DNA of 33,128 nt. Source: UBA9676 sp036522155 (GTDB lineage: Bacteria > Actinomycetota > Actinomycetes > Streptosporangiales > Streptosporangiaceae). The position numbers were made by a program, and so were the translations under genes. Shown in pieces: positions 7,927 through 14,397 of this stretch. The number at the start of each line of letters is the position of its first letter. Position 1 is the first letter of the stretch. The DNA lies in assembly GCA_036522155.1 (NCBI GenBank), contig DATDGI010000080.1, positions 1 to 33,128 on the forward strand. Direction: 5' to 3'. Below the pieces are notes generated by a model, which was not told the DNA's origin, made no database searches, and saw only the letters and a program-made list of their open reading frames with translations.

Positions 7927-8550
7927 ATGAATTCACAGTCACCCTGTCCGGCCGCGAACAGGCACGAGATGAACAACTGTCCCCCCGGCCGCGGGCACGG
8001 CCCGCGACGGCCCTGGCCCCGGCGGGCGCGCGTCGCAGCCGTCATCACCGTCATGGCCGCCGCCGCCGTGCTGGCGGCGGCATGCGGCGGAAGCCCGTCA
8101 TCCGCCGGTTCCGGCGGCTCACCGAATGCGGGAGGGTCAGCGAACTCCCGCTCAGCGCTCGCCTACTCCCGCTGCGTGCGCGCCCACGGGATACCGAACT
8201 TCCCCGACCCCGACAGCAACGGACAGATCCCTAAGCAAGAAATACTGCAACTCGGGGTCAGCGATTCCCGGCTCCGGGCGGCCACGGGAGCCTGCGCGCA
8301 GCTGAACCCGTACAACTCGTCTGGCAGCCAGCCCACCGCTAGCGCGCAGACAATCGCCGAGAGGCTGAGCTTCTCCAGGTGCATGCGAGCCCACGGGGTG
8401 CCGAACTTCCCGGACCCCAACAGCACGGGAAACTACGATTTGCGCGGCATCGACCCCCACTCCCCGGTGGTCAAGTCCGCCGCGCTGACCTGCCTGCATG
8501 TGCTGTCCCCCCATGACCAGCAGCGCGTCCGGACGGCGGTGGGAGGATGA
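7927..8550 (+). CDS. Secreted lipoprotein with two tandem Cys-containing repeats
   Basis: From the ATG at 7927 the protein is 207 residues. It has a positively charged N-region, a hydrophobic stretch and a lipobox LAAAC (Cys53), so it should be lipid-anchored outside the membrane. The mature part is a duplication: SRCVRAHGIPNFPDP at about residue 82 and SRCMRAHGVPNFPDP at about 150, each followed about 38-40 residues later by a second cysteine (GACAQLNP, LTCLHVLSP). The RCxRAHG-PNFPDP motif is familiar from uncharacterised actinobacterial proteins; the function is unknown. Alternative starts are GTG 7888 and ATG 7969. The stop overlaps the next ATG (ATGA at 8547), so it heads the exporter operon. 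It could be a substrate-capturing or sensing partner of the ABC system. Confidence 0.82.
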   Translation: MNSQSPCPAANRHEMNNCPPGRGHGPRRPWPRRARVAAVITVMAAAAVLAAACGGSPSSAGSGGSPNAGGSANSRSALAYSRCVRAHGIPNFPDPDSNGQIPKQEILQLGVSDSRLRAATGACAQLNPYNSSGSQPTASAQTIAERLSFSRCMRAHGVPNFPDPNSTGNYDLRGIDPHSPVVKSAALTCLHVLSPHDQQRVRTAVGG

Positions 8551-9743
8551 GCAGGGCTGCTTCCCGGGATCGGGCGGCCGACCGGGATCAGGCCGCCGGG
8601 CCGCGGGCCGCGGAAGCTGACGTCGCGCGACCGCGGCGCGGCCGGGGCAGGCCGGTAGCCGCCGGGCTGGCGGTCGTGGTGGTCCTGGGCGCGGGGGCGG
8701 CGGGCGCGTGGCGTGCGGGGGTGTTCCGGTCGCATGGGCCGTCCGGGGGGAGCGTGGGCGCGCCCGCGCCGGCGACGAAGACGGTGGTGCGGCGGGATCT
8801 GTCGGCGACGACGCCGGTGACCGCGACGCTGGGGTACGCGGCCTCCTACACGGTGACCGGGAAGGGCGGCGTGACGCTGACCTGGCTGCCGTCGGCCGGG
8901 CGGGTGATCCGGCAGGGGCAGGTGCTGTACAAGACGGGCAACGGCTCCCCGGTGGTGCTGCTGTACGGCAGTGTTCCCGCGTGGCGGACCCTGGATGAGG
9001 GGATCACCGGCCAGGACGTGACCCAGCTCAACCACGACCTGGCGAAGCTCGGCTATGCCGGCCGCGCGGATATCGTCGCGCTGGGCTGGGATTACTACTC
9101 GTGGGAGACGGCGCAGGCGGTGCAGCGGCTGGAGGAGCACCTGGGGGTCTCCAGCCCGCCGGGGAGCCTGTCTTTGGGGCAGGTGGTGTTCGAGCCAGCC
9201 GCGCTGCGGGTCGCCACTGTGACGGGGAGCCTGGGCGGCCCGGCGTCCGGGCCGGTGCTGGCCGCGACGTCGGACCGGCATGTGGTGACGGTCGCGCTGG
9301 ATACCTCGCAGGAGTCGGAGGTGAAGGCGGGTGACGCGGTGACGGTGACGCTGCCGGACGGGGCGACCACGCCGGGGGTGGTGTCCTCGGTCGGCACGGT
9401 GGCGACCACCACGCCCGCGTCGCAAACCTCACAGCAGGGGCAGAGCCCGGTCACGACGATCCCGGTGCAGGTGAGGCTGACCGATCCGGGGGCGGCGGGG
9501 ACCCTAGACCAGGCGCCGGTGACGGTGAACATCACCACCGCCACCGCGCACGACGTGCTGGCGGTGCCGGTGACGGCGCTGGTGGCCCGGTCGTCCGGGG
9601 GCTACGTGGTGGAGGTGGCCGGCTCGGGGAACACGCGGCGGTACGTGCCGGTGAGGCCCGGGATCTTCGACGACGCCGACGGGCTGGTGCAGGTGTCCGG
9701 GGCGCTGGCCCCCGGGCAGCGGGTCGTGGTGGCGGCGTCGTGA
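8547..9743 (+). CDS. Membrane-fusion/periplasmic-adaptor-like protein with peptidoglycan-binding domain
   Basis: The 398-residue protein has a charged cytoplasmic N-terminus, one TM segment (about 37-58), and a HlyD/MacA-like body of beta-rich and lipoyl-like segments (VTWLPSAGRVIRQGQVLYKT, VTVALDTSQESEVKAGDAVT, APVTVNITTATAHDVLAVPV). A PG_binding_1-type insertion lies at about 152-200 (ITGQDVTQLNHDLAKLGY, then AVQRLEEHLGV). In actinobacteria such proteins accompany MacB-like ABC transporters and span toward the wall. It is coupled at both ends: ATGA with the lipoprotein and GTGA with the ATPase gene. Substrate unknown. Confidence 0.88.
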   Translation: MSRAASRDRAADRDQAAGPRAAEADVARPRRGRGRPVAAGLAVVVVLGAGAAGAWRAGVFRSHGPSGGSVGAPAPATKTVVRRDLSATTPVTATLGYAASYTVTGKGGVTLTWLPSAGRVIRQGQVLYKTGNGSPVVLLYGSVPAWRTLDEGITGQDVTQLNHDLAKLGYAGRADIVALGWDYYSWETAQAVQRLEEHLGVSSPPGSLSLGQVVFEPAALRVATVTGSLGGPASGPVLAATSDRHVVTVALDTSQESEVKAGDAVTVTLPDGATTPGVVSSVGTVATTTPASQTSQQGQSPVTTIPVQVRLTDPGAAGTLDQAPVTVNITTATAHDVLAVPVTALVARSSGGYVVEVAGSGNTRRYVPVRPGIFDDADGLVQVSGALAPGQRVVVAAS

Positions 9744-10573
9744 GCGCCGGCGCGCAGGCGGCCCTCGCGGCCGGGACGGCTGCGGCCCAGGTTCTGGCGG
9801 TTCCGGTGCTGGAACTGGAGAACGTGTCGAAGGAGTATCCGGGGTCGCCGCCGGTGCGGGCGCTGGATCAGGTGAGCCTGGCGGTGACCGCCGGGGAGCT
9901 GACCGCCATCGCGGGCCCGTCCGGGTCGGGCAAGTCCACGCTGCTGCACCTGATCGGCACCCTGGACAAGCCCACCACCGGGACGGTACGCGTCACCGGC
10001 CTGGACGTGGCGGCGATGACCGACCGGGAACTGTCCGCGCTGCGGGCATCTCGGATCGGGTTCGTGTTCCAGCAGTTCTTCCTCGCCGAGCACCAGACCG
10101 TGCTGGGCAACGTCGCCGACGGGCTGCTGTACGCCGGCATCCGCCGCGACCAGCGGCAGCGGCTAGCGGCGGACGCGCTGGACCGGGTCGGCCTGGGGCA
10201 CAAGGCCGGCGCCCGGCCGACCCAGCTGTCGGGCGGGGAACGGCAGCGGGTCGCCATCGCCCGGGCGATCGCCGGCCGCCCGCCGGTGGTGCTGGCCGAC
10301 GAGCCCACCGGCAACCTCGACTCGGGCACCGGCGCGGCGCTGCTGGCCCTGCTGGAGGAGCTCAACCAGCAGGGCACCACGATCATCATCATCACTCACG
10401 ACCACGCGGTCGCCGCCCGCACCCGGCGGCGCATCGAGATGCTCGACGGGCACATAATCGCCGACACCAGCCCCGTCACCGGCCACCCGGCCGCAGACGG
10501 CGGCCGGACCAGCGGCAGCGGCCCTGGCGGGCGGCCCGCCCGCCGCCAGCGCGGGCAGGAAGGACCGTCATGA
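9740..10573 (+). CDS. ABC transporter ATPase, MacB/LolD type
   Basis: The 277-residue ATPase has Walker A GPSGSGKST (59-67), Q-loop VFQQFF (about 109-114), signature LSGGERQRVAIARA (163-176), Walker B VVLADEP (183-189) and switch His220 (ITHD). The short N-terminal extension (about 20 residues, Ala-rich) and the C-terminal Gly/Pro-rich tail are unusual but common in actinobacterial members. The family powers export or mechanotransmission with a FtsX-like permease. The GTG start overlaps the adaptor gene stop; the stop overlaps the permease ATG. It is the energising subunit of the exporter in this block. Confidence 0.95.
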   Translation: MSAGAQAALAAGTAAAQVLAVPVLELENVSKEYPGSPPVRALDQVSLAVTAGELTAIAGPSGSGKSTLLHLIGTLDKPTTGTVRVTGLDVAAMTDRELSALRASRIGFVFQQFFLAEHQTVLGNVADGLLYAGIRRDQRQRLAADALDRVGLGHKAGARPTQLSGGERQRVAIARAIAGRPPVVLADEPTGNLDSGTGAALLALLEELNQQGTTIIIITHDHAVAARTRRRIEMLDGHIIADTSPVTGHPAADGGRTSGSGPGGRPARRQRGQEGPS

Positions 10574-11823
10574 CCACCACATCGCCGCGGTCGGCTGCCC
10601 CGCCCGCGGCCCGGCTGCGGCCCGCCGACCTGGCCGCCCTGGCCAGCATCGGGCTGCGGACCCGCAAGCTGCGTGCCGGGCTGTCAGCGCTGGGCATCGC
10701 GATCGGCGTCGCGGCGATCGTCGCGGTCCTGGGCCTGGCCGCCTCCTCCACCGCCACGCTGCTGGCCGAGATCCAGGCGCTGGGCACCAACCTGCTGACC
10801 GTCACCAACGGGCAGACCCTCACCGGCGACACCGCCGAGCTGCCCGAAGCCGCCCCCAGCATGATCGCCCGGCTGCCCGGTGTCACCGCCGACCAGTACA
10901 CCGGCACCGTCAACGGCGTCAACGCCTACAAGTCCCCCTACATCCCCCCGCTCGAAACCAACGCGCTGACCGTGGCCGCCTCCAGCCTGGGCCTGCCCGC
11001 CGCCGCGGGCACCAGCCTCGCGCAGGGCAGGTTCCTGAACGCTGCCACCGCCCGCGAGCCCGTCGCCGTGCTCGGCGCCGCCACAGCGCAGCGGCTGGGC
11101 ATCGACCGCATCCGGCCAGGGGAGCGGATCTGGGTCTGCGATCAGAGCTACCAATGCCCGGTGGGCGGGATGTGGTTCTACGTGACCGGCATCCTCAACA
11201 AAGACACCTATGCCCCCGAGCTCGACTCGGCGGTCCTGGTCGGCTTCCCCGCCGCCGAGCACTACCTCGGCCTCGACGGCCACCCCTCGCAGATCTACGT
11301 CCGCACCGCCAGCAACCCGGCCGTCACCACCGCGGTCGACAGCCTGCTCGGCGCCCAGGCCAACCCCGAAAACCCCAGCCAGGTCAACGTCTCCCAGCCC
11401 TCGGCCGTGCTCACCGCCCAGGCCGACGCCAAGGGCGCGCTCGACACCCTGTTCCTCGGCCTCGGCGCGGTCGCGCTGCTAGTCGGCGCGATCGGGGTGG
11501 CCAACATTATGATCATCTCCGTCCTCGAACGCCGCTCCGAGATCGGGCTGCGCCGCGCGCTGGGCGCCACCCGCGGCCAGATCCGCGCCCAGTTCCTGGC
11601 CGAGGCCATCCTGCTATCCCTGGCCGGCGGCGTCATCGGCGTCATCGCCGGCGCGGCCGCCACCGCCGCCTACGCCCGCGGCCACGGCGAGCCCGTCGTC
11701 ATCCCCCCCGACGCCTGGGCCGGCGGCCTCGCCGCCGCCCTGCTCATCGGCGCCCTCGCCGGATTGCTGCCCGCCATCCGCGCCGCACGCCTGTCACCAA
11801 CCCAGGCACTCTTGAGCATCTGA
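10570..11823 (+). CDS. ABC transporter permease, MacB/FtsX type
   Basis: The 417-residue permease has a first TM at about 38-60, an extracellular MacB periplasmic core domain (about 65-285, including an unusual pair of Cys in WVCDQSYQCPVGG), then three C-terminal TMs with the FtsX segment LVGAIGVANIMIISVLERRSEIG LRRALGATRGQI between the second and third. The carboxyl end LSPTQALLSI is typical. Together with the ATPase, adaptor and lipoprotein it should form a mechanotransmission-type exporter or lipoprotein-handling complex. A DUF6188-like pseudogene on the opposite strand overlaps its last ~30 nt. Confidence 0.93.
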   Translation: MTTTSPRSAAPPAARLRPADLAALASIGLRTRKLRAGLSALGIAIGVAAIVAVLGLAASSTATLLAEIQALGTNLLTVTNGQTLTGDTAELPEAAPSMIARLPGVTADQYTGTVNGVNAYKSPYIPPLETNALTVAASSLGLPAAAGTSLAQGRFLNAATAREPVAVLGAATAQRLGIDRIRPGERIWVCDQSYQCPVGGMWFYVTGILNKDTYAPELDSAVLVGFPAAEHYLGLDGHPSQIYVRTASNPAVTTAVDSLLGAQANPENPSQVNVSQPSAVLTAQADAKGALDTLFLGLGAVALLVGAIGVANIMIISVLERRSEIGLRRALGATRGQIRAQFLAEAILLSLAGGVIGVIAGAAATAAYARGHGEPVVIPPDAWAGGLAAALLIGALAGLLPAIRAARLSPTQALLSI

Positions 11824-12300
11824 CAGCACAATGTCCGCCTCGGGGCCAGCCCCGCCGGGGATGGCCACGAAGTGAAGCCCCGGGAAAGTGGCGGCAGCGA
11901 CCCGGCTACGGCGAAGGCCTCATATTGCTCGTCAGGCAGGACCACAAGTGCGCCGCCATCGGCGAAGGCCACGGCAAGCCTGCTGTCTTTGCGGATCTCG
12001 GCTGAGGTGACCGTCGCCTGGTGAAGCCCGAGCAGTGGCGCCAGGCTGGGGTGTGTCGGATGGCTCGAACTGGCGTGGGACGCCGTGCGCGCCGCAGGTG
12101 AATGGCCTCGATCCGGATTCAATCCACGCGTCCAGCACGAGGGTGAACGCGTAGTCGATCCAGGGTTGGGTGATCTTCCCTTCGCCGGTAGGCAGCACCC
12201 ACTTGCCGGTGGCCTCAATCAGCCCGGCATCGTCCTCTTGAGATGCCACCTCCCCATGGCGCCGTGGCCGATCCGGGCATTGCACGCTTTCATCCGCCAT
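11794..12300 (-). pseudogene. Decayed DUF6188-like gene (multiple frameshifts)
   Basis: Starting at ATG 12300 the minus strand encodes a protein scattered over frames. One frame gives KWVLPTGEGKITQPWIDYAF, then PFTCGAHG and RQFEPSDTP. The next frame gives SLAPLLGLHQATVTSAEIRK and DSRLAVAFADGGALVVLPDE, then QYEAF. A third gives GLHFVAIPGGAGPEA and ends at TGA 11794-11796. Joined, these match the DUF6188 layout as I recall it (DYAFxL near the start, LAPxLxLxxxxVxSA, FxDGxxLxV, YEAW, final GG). The first clear shift is one extra C in the run at 12048-12051; another lies near 11880. The function of the family is unknown. Confidence 0.6.
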
Positions 12301-12310
12301 CCCGGCGGCG

Positions 12311-12634
12311 CGGTGCGTTCACGGCTTGCAGCAGGCAAACGGCCTGACCGCCGTTGCTGCCCGTGCCCTGTGACCTGCGTCAGAGGCCCCGGCCAGGGCC
12401 GTCTTGGGGCGCGTATGGGGCGCGATCTTGGTTGCCCGGTTGCAAGAGCGCAGGTCAGCGGAGTGCACCCCGGAGCCGAACTTGCCCGGTCACGTGTTCG
12501 ATTTGTATCGCTTTTACTGGTGCCCCCGGTAGGATTCGAACCTACGCTCACGGCTCCGGAGGCTGTTGCTGTGCACGCCCCTGATCAGCGGAAATGAGTT
12601 CTAGCACACGTTGATCGGGGGCGTACCGGGGGCA
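12311..12634 (-). repeat. att-like module C: tRNA-Arg(CCG) 3'-half core, variant T-stem
   Basis: The core at 12518-12561 includes a CCA-encoding end. Its T-stem reads GTAGG/CCTAC instead of GCAGG/CCTGC, a paired change that keeps base pairing. Left arm repeats TGGGGCGCG lie at 12405-12413 and 12416-12424. Right arm repeats are CGGGGGCG 12616-12623 and CGGGGGCA 12627-12634. The left arm keeps the AACGGCC...GCCGTT hairpin and the CCTGCGTCAG/GCAGGTCAGCGG elements. No tRNA 5' half. Confidence 0.85.
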
Positions 12635-13208
12635 GCCCGCCTGGCTTGGGCTGCCGGGTGCGCCTGGCACCGGTGATGCCTGGTGTGCGGGCGGGCGAGC
12701 CGGCTGGTCTGCCTGGCCAGTTGCTGGTGCGCGTGCGGTGCCTGGCCGGGCCCGGCGGCCACGCGCGACAAGCGGGCCAAGGAACAGGGCGGGAGACGAT
12801 ATAGGGCCGGGACCGGTGCGCGAGTAATCTCCAGGTGCACGATCGTGTCATCGCCCGCGGGCCCGAGGCCGGGGACCTGACCGACGGCAGCGATGTCTGG
12901 ATCGCCAGCGGCGGCGAGGGGCGCCTGGTGTGATCTGGGCCCGTCCACGGGTCCTATCGGGGAAGTCCAGATGCAGCCGGCCGTGACTGAGTGTGAGGGC
13001 CACTCGGTCATGCAAGCAGCCCGAAGCTACGCAGAACGCCGACTCGCGCTGGTGATGCTCAAAGCGTCCGGATCTCGGGAATGCACAGATTAACCATTGC
13101 GGTTAACCATTCCGGCGCCAATTACCTCTCGGTTCTCTGGTGCGCTGTGGGCACAAGCCAGTGTCCTGCGGATCTGGGCACGTTCCGCAGGACCGGCTGG
13201 GCTTGCGG
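12635..13208. other. Gene-poor stretch right of module C
   Basis: No gene with family features is visible in about 570 nt. A short GTG-started frame near 12836-12931 encodes about 31 residues (ending GSDVWIASGGEGRLV) without recognised homology. A 9-bp direct repeat TTAACCATT occurs at 13090-13098 and 13103-13111, an AT-rich spot in GC-rich surroundings that could be a binding site or terminator remnant. Confidence 0.35.
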
Positions 13209-14084
13209 TCAGCTGGCCACTTGCGCTGCTTGCTCGATGACCTGCGCGACGGTCTCTGGGTTGGAGATCAAGGACAGGTGGCCGGCGTTCACGTCGGTGA
13301 TGTGGGCGCTGGCGCGCTGGGCCATGAACGTCAGTTCGGCGGGCGGGATGACCCGGTCGGCGGTGCCGATCACGGCCCACGACGGGATGGTCTTCCAGGC
13401 CGGGGTGCCGGAGGGCTCTTGCAGGGTGCTGGCCGCCAGCGGCCGCTGGGTGGCGGCGATGACCGCGGCCTGGCTGGGGGGCAGCCCGCTGGCAAAGCAA
13501 CTGGGGACCAGGGTCGGCTTGATGTAGGTATCCACATCGCCAGCCGACCAACCGGGGTAGGGCACGAAGTTGAACACGTTGGCAGGGTTGCCGCCGAGGC
13601 AGGAGCCGGGCTGGGCGGTGACGAGCTGGAGGAGGGTCTCGCCCTGGTCAGGGATGAATGCGTCCACATAGACCAGCGCTTTGACCTGGGGGTCGCCGAC
13701 GGCGGCGTTGGTGATGACCGCTCCGCCGTAGGAGTGCCCGACCAGGACAACCGGCTGCCCGGCCAGGGCCGCGTTCTGGGTCAGGAAGTCGTGCAGGTAG
13801 GCGGAGTCCTGGGGCAGGCCGCGCAGCGGGTTGGGCGGGGCGTAGGTGGTGAAACCGTCCTCCTGCAGCTGCCGGATGACCTTGCCCCAGCTGGAGGCGT
13901 CCGCCCAGGCGCCGTGTTCCAGCACGATGATGGGCTTGGCCCCGCCGTCCCAGCGGAAGACGTGATGAGTTGCCGGGGTGGCGGCGGCCTGGCTGGTCGT
14001 GGCCAGGACGCTGGCCCCGGCCAGGATGGCGGCGAGGATGGTCAGGCGCAGCTTGGCCAGCCGTACGATTCGGGCGAGGTTCAC
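13209..14084 (-). CDS. Exported alpha/beta hydrolase
   Basis: The 291-residue protein has a classical signal peptide (about 1-36: basic start, hydrophobic core LTILAAILAGASVLA, then TSQAAATPA) and an alpha/beta-hydrolase domain. The catalytic triad is visible: Ser118 (LVGHSYGGAV), Asp243 (IGTADRVIP) and His269 (NAGHLSL). The oxyanion segment is LEHGAWADASSW. It is an esterase/salicylate-esterase-like hydrolase acting outside the membrane; the substrate is unknown. Start is GTG at 14084 with GGAAGGGA 7-8 nt before it. It is clearly related to the cytoplasmic hydrolase at 17371 (shared FMAQRA, GAVIT and YGGAV blocks), so the two are likely paralogues within the same cargo block. Confidence 0.88.
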   Translation of the reverse strand: MNLARIVRLAKLRLTILAAILAGASVLATTSQAAATPATHHVFRWDGGAKPIIVLEHGAWADASSWGKVIRQLQEDGFTTYAPPNPLRGLPQDSAYLHDFLTQNAALAGQPVVLVGHSYGGAVITNAAVGDPQVKALVYVDAFIPDQGETLLQLVTAQPGSCLGGNPANVFNFVPYPGWSAGDVDTYIKPTLVPSCFASGLPPSQAAVIAATQRPLAASTLQEPSGTPAWKTIPSWAVIGTADRVIPPAELTFMAQRASAHITDVNAGHLSLISNPETVAQVIEQAAQVAS

Positions 14085-14133
14085 TGGTCATTCCCTTCCT
14101 AGGCGGCTGGGTCTGGTCTGAGATCTGCTGGCG

Positions 14134-14252
14134 TCAGTGCGCCAGGAGGTTCAGCAGGGCTGGCTGACGACCTCCGGATGGCTCCATGCGATGCTGTGCA
14201 GGCCGCCCTCGATGTCTGCGCTGTTGTCTTTCTCGACGGTGATGAACGGCAT
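14134..14252 (-). pseudogene. Remnant of a chloroperoxidase-type alpha/beta hydrolase
   Basis: An ATG at 14252 opens MPFITVEKDNSADIE, the typical N-terminus of non-haem chloroperoxidase-like hydrolases (MPFITV...NSxDI). It then jumps directly to GGLHSIAWSHPEVVS, matching the C-terminal part of the same family. After a further frameshift near 14160 the minus strand continues ALLNLLAH and stops at 14134. The whole catalytic core (about 230 residues) is missing, so this is an internally deleted, frameshifted relic of another hydrolase in this hydrolase-rich block. Confidence 0.6.
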
Positions 14253-14397
14253 GGCTGGTTTTTCGTGACAGCGCGACGTTACGGTGCCTAATGCGGCGCT
14301 CGCATGAGTCGGATGACTGCTCCCGGTCCGCAGTCCCGGGTCCTGCCGCGCTGCGCGGCGGGGAGCTACCGCTGGTCCCGGCGGAGGCGGGGGAGTC

